In this document: positions 12,083-25,865 of the stretch, piece after piece
Position numbering within the stretch: position 1 is the first letter of the stretch
Layout of the letters: each line of letters opens with the position of its first letter
Origin: Colletes latitarsis
Lineage: Eukaryota > Arthropoda > Insecta > Hymenoptera > Colletidae
Direction of reading: 5' to 3'
Assembly: GCF_051014445.1 (NCBI RefSeq)
Contig: NC_135136.1
Coordinates: 13,038,001-13,102,000, forward strand
Length of the DNA: 64,000 nt
Made by a program: the position numbers and the translations under genes
Notes under the pieces: model-generated
Database searches by the model: none
Told to the model about the DNA's origin: nothing
What the model saw: the letters and a program-made list of their open reading frames with translations, nothing else

Positions 12083-13962
12083 CATTAAACCTGGTTTCGA
12101 TCAATATTTTAGAGGACAACGGATGTTAGGTCTAGGTTAGGCCTGGGATTTGCCCTCAACAGACTCATACTTTCGCATTCTTCACATAGTTGTTGAACAG
12201 ATCCTGGGTTTTTTCTAGTTTGGAGCACGTAGTAATGTGGTACCACACTGAAACAGTCAATTAAACCTGGTTTCGATCAATATTTTAGAGGATAACGCAT
12301 GTTAGGTCTGGGATAGGTCTGGGATTTTTTCTGGTTTGGATCACGTAGTAATGTGGTACCACACTGAAACAGTCCATTAAACCTGGTTTCGATCAATATT
12401 TTAGAGGATAACGCATGTTAGGTCTAGGTTAGGTCTGGGATTTGCTCTCCTCAGGCTCGCACTTTCGCATATTTCTCATACTTGATGGTCAGATTCTGGG
12501 CTTTTTCTGGTTTGGATCACGTAGTTATGTGGTACCACTCAGAAACAGGTGCATTAAACCTGGTCTCGATCAATATTTTAGAGGATAACGCATGTTCTGT
12601 CTAGGTTAGGCCTGGGATTTGCCAACATCAAACTCATACTTTCGCATTCTTCACATAGGTGTTGAACAGATCCTGGGTTTTTTCTAGTTTGGAGCACGTA
12701 GTAATGTGGTACCACTCTGAAACAGTCAATTAAACCTGGTTTCGATCAATATTTTAGAGGATAACGCATGTTAGGTCTAGGTTAGGCCTGGGATTTGCCC
12801 TCATCAGACTCATACTTTCGCATTCTTCACATAGTTGTTGAACAGATCCTGGGTTTTTTCTAGTTTGGAGCACGTAGTAATGTGGTACCACACTGAAACA
12901 GTCAATTAAACCTGGTTTCGATCAATATTTTAGAGGATAACGGATGTTAGGTCTAGGTTAGGCCTGGGATTTGCCCACATCAGACTCATACTTTCGCATT
13001 CTTCACATACTTGTTGAACAGATCCTGGGTTTTTTTCTGGTTTGGATCACGTAGTAATGTGGTACCACACTGAAACAGTCGATTAAACCTTGTTTCGAAC
13101 AATATTTTTGAGGATATCGCATGTCAGGTCTAGGTTAGGCCTGGGATTTTCACTCATCAGACTCATACTTTCGCGTTCTTCACATACTTGTTGAACAGAT
13201 CCTGGGTTTTTTCTGGATTCGATCACGTATTAATGTGGTACCACACTGACACTGTCAATTAAATCTGGTTTCCGTCAATATTTTAGAGGATAACACATGT
13301 TAGGTCTAGCTTAGGTCTGGGATTTGCCCTCATCAGGGTCATAATTTCGCAGTTATAACATACATGTTGACCTGATCGAGGGTTCTTTCTGCTTTGGAGC
13401 ACGTAGCAAAGCGGTACCACATTAAAGCAGTCAATTAAACCTGGTTTCGATCAATGTTTTAGAGGATAACGCAAGTTATGTCTGACACAGTTCTGGGATT
13501 TGCCCTCATCAGGCTCATACTTTCGCGTTTTTCACATACTTGTGGAACAGATCCTGGGTTTTTTTCTGGTTTGGATCACGTAGTAATGTGGTACCACACT
13601 GAAACAGTCCATGAAACCTGGTTTCGATCAATATTTTAGAGGATAACGGATGTTAGGTCTAGGTTAGGCCTGGGATTTGCCCTCATCAGACTCATACTTT
13701 CGCATTCTTCACATAGTTGTTGAACAGATCCTGGGTTTTTTCTAGTTTGGAGCACGTAGTAATGTGGTACCACACTGAAACAGTCAATTAAACCAGGTTT
13801 CGATCAATATTTTAGAGGATAACGCATGTTAGGTCTGGGATATGTCTGGGATTTGCCCTCATCAGGGTCATATTTTCGCGTTTTTCACATACTTGTTGAA
13901 CAGATCCTGGGATTTTTTCTGGTTTGGATCATGTAGTAATGTGGTACCACACTGAAACAGTC
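12083..13962 (+). repeat. 1,880-bp higher-order unit, copy 2
   Basis: Tandem copy of the preceding block. Differences I can see are ctcatcagac/ctcaacagac, catagttg/cataggtg, cacgttgt/cacgtagt, ttcttgac/ttcttcac and aaaccagg/aaacctgg. Such similarity between 1.9-kb blocks, with much larger differences between monomers inside a block, is the signature of a higher-order repeat amplified by unequal exchange. Confidence 0.92.
12237..12352 (+). repeat. Truncated 116-bp monomer, duplicate
   Basis: Identical in structure to the copy 1,880 bp upstream, so the 60-bp deletion predates the block duplication. Confidence 0.9.
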
Positions 13963-14530
13963 CATTAAACCTGGTTTCGATCAATATTTTAGAGGATAAC
14001 GCATGTTAGGTCTAGGTTAGGTCTGGGATTTGCTCTCATCAGGCTCGTACTTTCGCATATTTCTCATACTTGATGGTCAGATTCTGGGCTTTTTCTGGTT
14101 TGGATCACGTAGTTATGTGGTACCACTCAGTATCGGTGCATTAAACCTGGTTTCGATCAATATTTTTGAGGATAACGCATGTTCTGTCTAGGTTAGGCCT
14201 GGGATTTGCCCACATCGGACTCATACTTTCGCATTCTTCACATACTTGTTGAACAGATCCTGGGTTTTTTTCTGGTTTGTATCACGTAGTAATGTGGAAC
14301 CACACTGAAACAGTCGATTAAACCTTGTTTCGAACAATATTTTTGAGGATATCGCATGTTAGGTCTAGGTTAGGCCTGGGATTTTCCCTCATCAGACTCA
14401 TACTTTCGCGTTCTTCACATACTTGTTGAACAGATCCCTGGTTTTTTCTGGATTCGATCACGTATTAATGTGGTACCACACTGAAACTGTCAATTAAATC
14501 TGGTTTCCGTCAATATTTTAGAGGATAACA
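13963..14530 (+). repeat. Partial, rearranged third copy of parts of the 1,880-bp unit
   Basis: The first two monomers resemble 10490-10660 and 12370-12540 (gatggtcagattctggg, gtagttatgtgg). The sequence then jumps to the part of the unit represented at about 12960-13330 (accttgtttcgaac, gatatcgcatgtt). The intervening monomers are missing, which implies an internal deletion of several whole monomers or a separate exchange. Confidence 0.7.
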
Positions 14531-15233
14531 CATGTTAGGTCTAGCTTAGGTCTGGGATTTGCCCTCATCAGGGTCATAATTTCGCAGTTATAACATACAT
14601 GTTGACCTGATCGAGGGTGTTTTCTGCTTTGGATCACGTAGCAAAGCGGTACCACATTAAAACAGTCAATTAAACCTGGTTTCGATCAATGTTTTAGAGG
14701 ATAACGCAAGTTATGTCTGGGATAGTCCTGGGATTTGCCCTCATCAGGCTCATACTTTCGCGTTTTTCATATACTTGTTGAACAGATCCTGGGTTTTTCT
14801 GGTTTGGATCACGTTGTATTGTGGTACCACACTGATACAGACCATTAAACCTGGTTTGGATTAATATTTTAATGGATAACACATGTTAGGTCTAGGTTAG
14901 GTCTGGGATTTGCCCTCATCAGGGTCATACTTTCGCAGTTTTAACATACATGTTGAACAGATCCCTGGATTTTACTGGTTTGGATCACGTAGTAATGTGG
15001 TACCACACTGAAACAGTCAATTAAACCTGTATTCCATCAATATTTTAGAGGATAACATATGTTAGGCCCGGGTTAGGTCCAGGATTTGCCCTCATCAATC
15101 TCATACATTCGCTTTCTTCACATACTTCTTGAACAGATCCTGGGTTTTTTCTGGATTGGATCACGTAGTAATGTGGTACCACACTGAAACAGTCGATTAA
15201 ACCTGGTTTCGATCAATATTTTTGAGGATAACG
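14531..15233 (+). repeat. 703-bp tetramer, copy 1
   Basis: Four monomers repeated directly downstream with an offset of 703 bp. Shared private variants are ataatttcgcagttataac, cgtttttcatatactt, tattgtggtaccacactgatac and attaatattttaatgg. Confidence 0.85.
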
Positions 15234-15920
15234 CATGTTAGGTCTAGCGTAGGTCTGGGATTTGCCCTCATCAGGGTCATAATTTCGCAGTTATAACATA
15301 CATGTTGACCTGATCGTGGGTTTTTTCTGCTTTGGATCACGTAGCAAAGCGGTACCACATTAAAACAGTCAATCAAACCTGGTTTCGATCAATGTTTTAG
15401 AGGATAACGCAAGTTATGTCTGGGATAGTTCTGGGATTTGCACTCATCAGGCTCATACTTTCGCGTTTTTCATATACTTGTTGAACAGATCCTGGGTTTT
15501 TCTGGTTTGGATCACGTAGTATTGTGGTACCACACTGATACAGACCATTAAACCTGGTTTGGATTAATATTTTAATGGATAACACATGTTAGGTCTAGGT
15601 TAGGTCTGGGATTTGCCCTCATCAGGGTCATACTTTCGCAGTTTTAACATACATGTTGAACAGATCCCTGGATTTTACTGGTTTGGATCACGTAGTAATG
15701 TGGTACCACACTGAAACAGTCAATTAAACCTGTATTCCATCAATATTTTAGAGGATAACATATGTTAGGTCTGGGTTAGGTCCAGGATTTGCCCTCATCA
15801 AACTCATACATTCGCATTCTTCACATACTTCTTGAACAGATCCTGGGTTTTTTCTGGATTGGATCACGTAGTAATGTGGTACCACACTGAAACAGTCCAT
15901 TAAACCTGGTTTCGATCAAT
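15234..15920 (+). repeat. 703-bp tetramer, copy 2
   Basis: Follows the first tetramer with the same order of variant monomers; differences are scattered single bases (for example agcgtagg for agcttagg). Similarity fades near 15920. A related stretch of about 490 bp occurs at 21235-21725, offset about 6,490 bp. Confidence 0.82.
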
Positions 15921-18849
15921 AGTTTAGAGGATAACGCATGTTAGGTCTAGGTTAGGCCAGGGATTTGCCCACATCAGGGTCATACTTTCACATTTTTCGC
16001 GTACATGTTGGCCAGATCCTGGGTTTTTTCTGGTTTGGATCACGTAGTAATGTGGTACCACACTGAAACAGTCGATTAAACCTGGTTTCGATGAATATTT
16101 TTGAGGATAACGCATGTTAGGTCGAGGTTACGCCTGGGATTTTCCCTTATCAGACTCATAGATTCGCATCCTTCACATACCTGTTGAACAGATCCTGGGT
16201 TTTTTCTGGTTTGGATCACGTAGGAATGTGGTACCACACAGAAACAGTCAAATAAACCTCGTTTCGATCAATATTTTTGAGGATAACGCATGTTAGGTCT
16301 AGGTTAGGCCTGGGATTTTCCCTCATCAGACTCATACTTTCGCATTCTTCACATACTTGTTGAACAGATCCTGGGTTTTTTCTCGTTTGGATCACGCAGT
16401 AATGTGGTACCACACTGAAACAGTCAACTGAACCTGGTTTCCATCAATATTTTAGAGGATAACGCAAGTTAGGTCTGGGATAGGTCTGGGATTTGCCCTC
16501 ATCAGGGTCATACTTTCGCAGTTTTAAAATACATGTTGACCTGATGGATGGTTTTTTCTGCATTGGTTCACGTAGTAATGTGGTACCACACAGAAACAGT
16601 CAATTAAACCTGGTCTCGATCAATATTTTATAGGATAACGCAAGTTAGGTCTGGGACAGGTCTGGGATTTGCCCTCATTAGGGTCATATTTTCGCGTTTT
16701 TCATATACTTGATGATCAGATCCCTGGCTTTTTCTGGTTTGGATCACGAACTAATGTGGTACCACACTGAAACAGTCCATTAAACCTGGTTGCGATCAAT
16801 ATTTTAGAGGATAACGCATGTTAGGTCTGGCTTAGGCCAGGGATTTGCCCTCATCAGGGTCATACTTTCGCAGTTTTAACATACATGTTGACCTGAGCGA
16901 GGGTTTTATCTGCTTTGGATCACGTAGTAATGTGGTACCACACTGAAACAGTCAATTAAATCTGGTCTTGATAAACATTTTAGAGGATAACGCATGTTAG
17001 GTCTGGGTTAGGTCTAGGATTTGCCCTCATCAGTCTCATACTTTCGCATTCTTCACATACTTCTTGAACAGATCCTGGGTTTTTTCTAGGTTCGATCACG
17101 TAGTAATGTGGTACCACACTGTAACAGACCATTAAACCTGGTTTCGATTAATATTTTAGAGGATAACACATCTTAGGCCTAGGTTAGGTCTGGGATTTGC
17201 CCTCATCAGGGTCATACTTTCGCAGTTTTAAAATACATGTTGACCTGATCGATGGTTTTTTTTGCTTTGGATCACGTAGTAAAGTGGTACCACACAGAAA
17301 CAGTCAATTAAACCTGGTTTCGATCAATATTTTTGAGGATAACGCAAGTTATGTCTGGGTAAGTTCTGGGATTTGACCTCATCAGGCTCAGACTTTCGCG
17401 TTTTTCACATACTTGTTGAACAGATCCTGGATTTTTACTGGTTTGGATCACGTAGTAATGTGGTACCACACTGGAACAGTCGATTAAACCTTGTTTCGAT
17501 CAATATTTTATAGGATAACGCAAGTTAGGTCTGGGATTTTCCCTCATCAGGGTCTTATTTACGCGTTTTTCACATACTTGTTGAACAGATCCATAGCTTT
17601 TTCTGGTTTGGATCACGATCTAATGTGGTACCACACTGAAACAGTCCATTAAACCTGGTCTCGGTCAATATTTTAGAGGATAGCGCATGTTAGGTCTAGG
17701 TTAGGCCAGGGATTTGCCCTCATCAGGGTCATAGTTTCGCAGTTTTAACATACATGTTGACATGAGCGAGGGTTTTTTCTGCTTTGGATCACGTAATAAT
17801 GTGGTACCACACTGAAACAGTCAATTAAACCTGGTCTTGATAAATATTTTAGAGGATAACGCATGTTAGGTCTGGGTTAGGTCTAGGATTTGCCCTCATC
17901 AGGCTCATACTTTCGCATATTTCTCATACATCTTGAACAGATCCTGGGTTTTTTCTTGTTTCGATAACGTAGTAATGTGGTACCACACTGAGGCAGTCAA
18001 TTAAACCCGGTTTCGATGAATATTTTAGAGGATAACACGTGTTAGGTCTAGGTTAGGTCTGGGATTTGCCCTCATCAGGGTCATACTTTCGCATTCTTCA
18101 CATACTTCTTTAACAGATCCAGGGTTTTTGCTAGGTTTGATCACGTAGTAATGTGGTACCACACTGTAACAGACCATTAAACCTGGTTTCGATTAATATT
18201 TTAGAGGATAACACATGATAGGTCTAGGTTAGGTCTGGGATTTGCCCTCATCAGGGTCATACTTTCGCAGTTTTAAAATACATGTTGACCTGATCGATGG
18301 TTTTTTTTGCTTTGGATCACGTAGTAAAGTGGTACCACACTGAAGCAGTCAATTAAACCTGGTTTCGATCAATATTTTATAGGATAACGCAAGTTAGGTC
18401 TGCGACAGGACTGGGATTTGCCCTCATTAGGATCATATTTTCGCGTTTTTCACATACTTGTTTAGCAGATCCCAGGCTTTTTCTGGTTTGGATCACGCAC
18501 TAATGTGGTACCACTCAGAAACAGTCCATTCAACCTGGTTTCGATAAATATTTTAGAGGATAACGCATCTTAGGTCTAGGTTAGGCCAGGGATTTGCCCT
18601 CATCGGGGTCATACTTTCGCATTCTTCACATACTTCTTTAACAGATCCTGGGTTTTTTCTAGGTTTGATCACGTAGTAATGTGGTACCACACTGTAACAG
18701 ACCATTAAACCTGGTTTCGATTAATATTTTAGAGGATAACACATGATAGGTCTAGGTTAGGTCTGGGATTTGCCCTCATCAGGGTCATACTTTCGCAGTT
18801 TTAAAATACATGTTGACCTGATCGATGGTTTTTTTTGCTTTGGATCACG
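15921..18849 (+). repeat. Irregular monomers with scattered B and D types
   Basis: About 17 monomers. B monomers alternate irregularly with A, C and D. The segment from about 18300 to 18850 carries the ggtctgcgacagg variant that is found again near 23490, 27515, 29250 and 29780. One 165-bp monomer lies at 17460. No gene or non-satellite sequence is visible. Confidence 0.78.
17460..17624 (+). repeat. 165-bp monomer lacking one 11-bp arm
   Basis: The usual ggtctgggataggtctggg is reduced to a single ggtctggg followed by attttccc, so exactly 11 bp are missing and the spacing is 165 bp. The five caagttagg-type copies (17460, 19738, 23952, 27979, and 29024 as ctagttagg) look like descendants of one event; 25701 and 31301 look like another. 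Confidence 0.88.
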
Positions 18850-20247
18850 TAGTAATGTGGTACCACACTGAAACTGTCAATTACACGTGGTTTCCGTTAA
18901 TATTTTAGAGGATAACACATGTTAGGTCTAGGTGAGGTCTAGGTTTTGCCCTCATCAGGGTCATACTTTCGCAGTCTTAACATACATGTTGTCCCGATCG
19001 AGGGTTTTTTTTGCTTTGGATCACGTAGTAAAGTGGTACCACACAGAAACAGTCAATTAAACCTGGTTTCGATCAATATTTTTGAGGATAACGCAATTTA
19101 TGTCTGGATTAGTTCTGGGATTTGCCATCATCAGGGTCATACTTTCGCCTACTTCTCATTCTTGTTGGCCAGATCCTTTTCTTCCACAGGTTCGGATCAT
19201 GTAGTAATGTGATGCCACACTGAAGCAGTCAATTAATCCTGGTCTTGATAAATATTTTAGAGGATAACGCAAGTTATGTCTGGGTAAGTTCTGGGATTTG
19301 ACCTCATCAGGCTCAGACTTTCGCGTTTTTCACATACTTGTTGAACAGATCCTGGGTTTTTTTCTGGTTTGGATCACGTAGTAATGTGGTACCACACTGA
19401 AACAGTCGATTAAACCTTGTTTCGAACAATATTTTTGAGGATATCGCATGTTAGGCCTAGGTTAGGCCTGGGATTTTCCCTCATCAGACTCATACTTTCG
19501 CGTTCTTCACATACTTGTTGAACAGATCCTGTCTTTTTTCTGGATTCGATCACGTATTAATGTGGTACCACACTGACACTGTCAATTAAATCTGGTTTCC
19601 GTCAATATTTTAGAGGATAACACATGTTAGGTCTAGCTTAGGTCTGGGATTTGCCCTCATCAGGGTCTTAATTTCGCAGTTATAACGTACATGTTGACCT
19701 GATCGAGGGTTTTTTCTGCATTGGATCACGTAGTAAAGAGGTACCACACGGAAACAGTCAATTAAACCAGGTTTCGATCAATATTTTATAGGATAACGCA
19801 AGTTAGGTCTGGGATTTTCCCTCATCAGGGTCATATTTTCGCGTATTTCACATACTTGTTGAACATATCCCTGGCTTTTACTGGTTTGGTTAACGAACTA
19901 ATGTGGCACCACACTGAAACAGTCCATTAAACCTGGTTTCGATCAATATTTTAGAGGATAGCGCATGTTAGGTCTAGGTTAGGCCAGGGATTTGCCCTCA
20001 TCAGGGTCATAGTTTCGCAGTTTTAACATACATGTTGACCTGAGCGAGGGTGTTTTCTGCTTTGGATCACGTAGTAATGTGGTACCACACTGAAACAGTC
20101 AATTAAATCTGGTCTTGATAAGTATTTTAGAGGATAACGCATGGCAGGTCTGGGTTAGGTCTAGGATTTGCCCTCATCAGGCTCATACTGTCGCATATTT
20201 CTCATACTTGTTGGCTAGATCCTGGGCTTTTTCTGGATTGGAACACG
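18850..20247 (+). repeat. 1,398-bp octamer, copy 1
   Basis: Eight monomers, one of them 165 bp long. The first part recurs 1,398 bp downstream with shared variants ttacacgtggtttccg, aggtgaggtctagg, gtcttaacatac and gatccttttcttccac. The E-type monomer here ends in a mutated palindrome (gtgatgcc near 19209). Confidence 0.85.
19738..19902 (+). repeat. 165-bp monomer lacking one 11-bp arm
   Basis: Same 11-bp loss as at 17460. The palindrome at its start is also mutated (gaggtacc), and the next monomer starts with gtggcacc. Confidence 0.85.
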
Positions 20248-21116
20248 TAGTAATGTGGTACCACACTGAAACTGTCAATTACACGTGGTTTCCGTTAATA
20301 TTTTAGAGGATAACACATGTTAGGTCTAGGTGAGGTCTAGGTTTTGCCCTCATCAAGGTCATACTTTCGCAGTCTTAACATACATGTTGACCCGATCGAG
20401 GGTTTTTTTTGCTTTCGATCACGTAGTAAAGTGGTACCACACAGAAACAGTCAATTAAACCTGGTTTCGATCAATATTTTTGAGGATAACGCAATTTATG
20501 TCTGGATTAGTTCTGGGATTTGCCATCATCAGGGTCATACTTTCGCCTACTTCTCATTCTTGTTGGCCAGATCCTTTTCTTCCACAGGTTCGGATCATGT
20601 AGTAATGTGATGCCACACTGAAGCAGTCAATTAATCCTGGTCTTGATAAATATTTTAGAGGATAACGCAAGTTATGTCTGGGTAAGTTCTGGGATTTGAC
20701 CTCATCAGGCTCAGACTTTCGCGTTTTTCACATACTTGTTGAACAGATCCTGGGTTTTTTTCTGGTTTGGATCACGTAGTAATGTGGTACCACACTGAAA
20801 CAGTCGATTAAACCTTGTTTCGAACAATATTTTTGAGGATATCGCATGTTAGGTCTAGGTTAGGCCTGGGATTTTCCCTCATCAGACTCATACTTTCGCG
20901 TTCTTCACATACTTGTTGAACAGATCCTGGGTTTTTTCTGGATTCGATCACGTATTAATGTGGTACCACACTGACACTGTCAATTAAATCTGGTTTCCGT
21001 CAATATTTTAGAGGATAACACATGTTAGGTCTAGCTTAGGTCTGGGATTTGCCCTCATCAGGGTCATAATTTCGCAGTTATAACGTACATGTTGACCTGA
21101 TCGAGGGTTTTTTCTG
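20248..21116 (+). repeat. 1,398-bp octamer, partial copy 2
   Basis: About five monomers nearly identical to 18850-19718. Similarity stops near 21117, where this copy reads ctgctttggatcacgtagc and the first reads ctgcattggatcacgtagt. Confidence 0.85.
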
Positions 21117-23005
21117 CTTTGGATCACGTAGCAAAGCGGTACCACATTAAAACAGTCAATTAAACCTTGTTTCGAACAATATTTTTGAGGATATCGCATG
21201 TTAGGTCTAGGTTAGGCCTGGGATTTTCCCTCATCAGGCTCATACTTTCGCGTTTTTCATATACTTGTTGAACAGATCCTGGGTTTTTCTGGTTTCGATC
21301 ACGTTGTATTGTGGTACCACACTGATACAGACCATTAAACCTGGTTTGGATTAATATTTTAATGGATAACACATGTTAGGTCTAGGTTAGGTCTGGGATT
21401 TGCCCTCATCAGGGTCATACTTTCGCATTTTTAACATACATGTTGAACAGATCCCTGGATTTTACTGGTTTGGATCACGTAGTAATGTGGTACCACACTG
21501 AAACAGTCAATTAAACCTGTATTCCATCAATATTTTAGAGGATAACATATGTTAGGCCCGGGTTAGGTCCAGGATTTGCCCTCATCAATCTCATACATTC
21601 GCATTCTTCACATACTTCTTGAACAGATCCTGGGTTTTTTCTGGATTGGATCACGTAGTAATGTGGTACCACACTGAAACAGTCGATTAAACCTGGTTTC
21701 GATCAATATTTTTGAGGATAACGCATGTTAGATCTAGGTTAGGCCTGGGATTTTCGCTCATCAGACTCATACTTTCGCATTCTTCCCATACTTGTTGAAC
21801 AGATCCTGGGTTTCTTCTGGTTTGGATCACGTAGTAATGTGGTACCACACTGAAACAGTCAATTAAACCTGGTTTCGATCAATATTTTAGAGGATAACGC
21901 ATGTTAGGTCTAGCTTAGGTCTGGGATTTGCCCTCATCAGGGTCATAATTTCGCAGTTATAACATACATGTTGACCTGATCGGGGGGTTTTTCTGCTTTG
22001 GATCACGTAACAAATCGGTACCACATTAAAACAGTCAATTAAACCTGGTTTCGATCAATGTTTTAGAGGATAACGCAAGTTATGTCTGGGATAGTTCTGG
22101 GATTTGCCCTCATCAGGCTCATACTTTCGCGTTTTTCATATACTTGTTGAACAGATCCTGGGTTTTTCTGGTTTTGATCACGTAGTATTGTGGTACCATA
22201 CTGAGACAGACCATTAAACCTGGTTTCGATTAATATTTTAGAGGATAACACATGTTAGGCCTAGGTTAGGTCGGGAATTTGCCCTCATCAGGGTCATACT
22301 TTCGCATTCTTCACATACTTGTTGAACAGATCCTGGGTTTTTCTCTGGTTTGGATCACGTAGTAATGTGGTACCACACTGAAACAGTCGATTAAACCTGG
22401 TTTCGATGAATATTTTTGAGGATAACGCATGTTAGGTCGAGGTTACGCCTGGGATTTTCCCTCATCAGACTCATAGATTCGCATCCTTCACATACTTGTT
22501 GAACAGATCCTGGGTTTTTTCTCGTTTGGATCACGCAGTAATGTGGTACCACACGGAAACAGTCAACTGAACCTGGTTTCCATCAATATTTTAGAGGATA
22601 ACGCAAGTTAGGTCTGGGATAGGTCTGGGATTTGCCCTCATCAGGGTCAAATTTTCGCATTTTTCACATACTTGTTGAACAGATCCTGGAATTTTTTCTG
22701 GTTTGGATCATGTGGTAGTGTGGTACCACACTGAAACAGACCATTAAAACTGGTGTCGATTGATATTTTAGAGGATAACACATGTTAGGTCTAGGTTAGG
22801 TCTGGGATTTGCCCTCATCCGGGTCATACTTTCGCATAATTCTCATACTTGTTGAACAGATCCCTGGCTTTTTCTGGTTTGGATCACGTACTAATGTGGT
22901 CCCACTCTGAAACAGTCCATTAAACCTGGGTTCGATCAATATTTTAGAGGATAACGCATGTTAGGGGTAGGTTAGCCCTGGGATTTGCACTCATCAGGGT
23001 CATAT
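21117..23005 (+). repeat. Irregular monomers, partly copied from the 14-15 kb region
   Basis: About 11 monomers. The stretch 21235-21725 matches 14750-15235 (cacgttgtattgtgg at both). The rest is a mixture of A, B and D types, with two further monomers carrying gaggttacgcctggg-type changes near 22440. No gene is visible. Confidence 0.75.
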
Positions 23006-23951
23006 TTTCGCATTTTTCACATACTTGTTGAACAGATCCTGGGCTTTTCTGGTTTGGATCACGTAGTAATGTGGTACCACACTGAAACAGTCGATTAATC
23101 CTGATTTCGATCAATATTTTAGAGGATAACACACGTTAAGTCTAGGTTAGGTCTAGGATTTGCCCTCACCAGACTCATACTTTCGCATTCTTCACATACT
23201 TCTTGAACAGATCCTGGGTTTTTTCTTGTTTCGATCACGTAGTAATGTGGTACCACACTGAGACAGTCAATTAAACCCGGTTTCGATGATTATTTTAGAG
23301 GATAACACATGTTAGGTCTAGGTTAGGTCTGGTATTTGCCCTCATCAGGGTCATACTTTCGCAGTTTTCAAATACATGTTGACCTGATCGATGGTTTTTT
23401 CTGCTTTGGATCACGTAGTAAAGTGGTACCACCCTGAAACAGTCAATTAAACCTGGTTTCGATCAATATTTTATAGGATAACGCAAGTTAGGTCTGCGAC
23501 AGGCCTGGGATTTGCCCTCATTAGGATCATATTTTCGCGTTTTTCACATACTTGTTGAGCAGATCCCAGGCTTTTTCTGGTTTGGATCACGTACTAATGT
23601 GGTACCACTCAGAAACAGTCCATTCAACCTGTTTTCGATAAATATTTTAGAGGATAGCGCATGTTAGGTCTAGGTTAGGCCAGGGATTTGCCCTCATCAG
23701 GGTCATAGTTTCGCAGTTTTAACATACATGTTGACCTGAGCGAGGGTTTTTTCTGCTTTGGATCACGTAGTAATGTGGTACCACACTGAAACAGTCAATT
23801 AAATCTGGTCTTGACAAAATATTTTAGAGGATAACGCATGTTAGGTCTGGGTTAGGTCTAGGATTTGCCCTCATCAGGCTCATACTGTCGCATATTTCTC
23901 ATACTTGTTGGCTAGATCCTGGGCTTTTTCTGGTTTGGATCACGTAGTAAT

Positions 23952-24116
23952 GTGGTACCACACTCAAGCAGTTGATTAAACCTTGTTTCGATCAATATTT
24001 TATAGGATAACGCAAGTTAGGTCTGGGATTTTCCCTCATCAGGGTCATATTTTTGCGTTTTTCCCATACTTGTTGAGCAGATCCCAGGCTTTTTCTGGTT
24101 TGGATCACGTACCAAT
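23952..24116 (+). repeat. 165-bp monomer lacking one 11-bp arm
   Basis: Same lesion in caagttagg context, with actcaagcag after the palindrome. Its duplicate is 4,027 bp downstream. Confidence 0.87.
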
Positions 24117-25700
24117 GTGGTACCACTCGGAAACAGTCCATTCAACGTGGTTTCGATCAATATTTTAGAGGATAACGCATGTTAGGTCTAGGTTAGGCCA
24201 GGGATTTGCCCTCATCAGGGTCATACTTTCGCAGTTTTAACATACATGTTGACCTGAGCGAGGGTTTTTTGTGCTTTGGATCACGTAGTAATGTGGTACC
24301 ACACTGAAGCAGTCAATTAAATCTGGTCTTGATAAATATTTAAGAGGATAACGCATGTTAGGTCTGGGTTAGGTCTTGGATTTGCCCTCATCAGTCTCAT
24401 ACTTTCGCATTCTTCACATACTTCTTGAACAGATCCTGGGTTTTTTCTAGGTTCGATCACGTAGTAATGTGGTACCACACTGTAACAGACCATTAAACCT
24501 GGTTTCGATTAATATTTTAGAGGATAACACATGTTAGGTCTAGGTTAGGTCCGGGATTTGCCCTCATCAGGATCATACTTTCGCAGTTTTAAAATACATG
24601 TTGACCCGATCGAGGGTTTTTTTTGCTTTGGATCACGTAGTAAAGTGGTACCACACAGAAACAGTCAATTAAACCTGGTTTCGATCAATATTTTAGAGGA
24701 TAACGCATGTTAGGTCTCGGTTAGGCCTCGGATTTGCCCTCATCAGGGTCATACTTTCGCATTCTTCACATACTTCTTGAACAGATCCTGGGTTTTTTCT
24801 TGGTTCGATCACGTAGTAATGTGGTACCACACTGTAACAGACCATTAAACCTGGTTTCGATTAATATTTTAGAGGATAACACATGATAGGTCTAGGTTAG
24901 GTCTGGGATTTGCCCTCATCAGGGTCATACTTTCGCAGTTTTAAAATACATGTTGACCTGATCGATGGTTTTTTTTGCTTTGGATCACGTAGTAAAGTGG
25001 TACCACACTGAAACAGTCAATTAAACCTGGCTTCGATCAATATTTTAGAGAATAATTCATGTTAGGTCTGGGTTAGGTCTGGGATTTGCTCTCATGAGGC
25101 TCGTACTTTCGCATATTTCTCATACTTGATGGCCAGAACCTGGGCTTTTTCTGGTTTGGATCACGTAGTAACGTGGTACCACACTGAAACAGTCGATTAA
25201 ACCTGGTTTCGATCAATATTTTTGAGGATAACGCAAGTTATGTCTGGATTAGCTCTGGCATTTGCCATCATCAGGCACATACTTTCGCATACTTCTCATT
25301 CTTGTTGGCCAGATCCTTTTCTTCCACTGGTTTGGATCACGTAGTAATGTGATGCCACACTGAAACAGTCAATTAATCCTGGTCTTGATAAATATTTTAG
25401 AGGATAACGCAAGTTATGTCTGGGTTAGGTCGGGGATGTGCCCTCGTCAGGCTCATACTTTCGCATATATCTCATACTTCATGGCTAGATCCTGGGCTTT
25501 TTCTGCATTAGATCACGTAGTAAAGTGGTACCACACTGAGACAGTCAATTAATCCTGGTCTTGATAATTATTTTAGAGGATAACGCAAGTTATGTCTGGG
25601 TAAGTTCTGGGATTTGACCTCATCAGGCTCAGACTTTCGCGTTTTTCACATACTTGTTGAACAGATCCTGGGTTTTTTCTTGTTTGGATCACGTAGTAAT

Positions 25701-25865
25701 GTGGTACCACACTAAAACAGTCCATTAAACCTGGTTTCGATCAATATTTTAGAGAATAATTCTTGTTAGGTCTGGGATTTGCTCACATCAGGCTCATTCT
25801 TTCGCATATTTCTCATACTTGATGGCTAGGTCCAAGGCTCTTTCTGGATTGCATCACGTAGTAAT
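25701..25865 (+). repeat. 165-bp monomer, independent 11-bp loss
   Basis: The loss is in a different background (aataattcttgttagg followed by tctgggatttgctcac), so it probably arose separately from the caagttagg group. The duplicate is at 31301. Confidence 0.82.
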
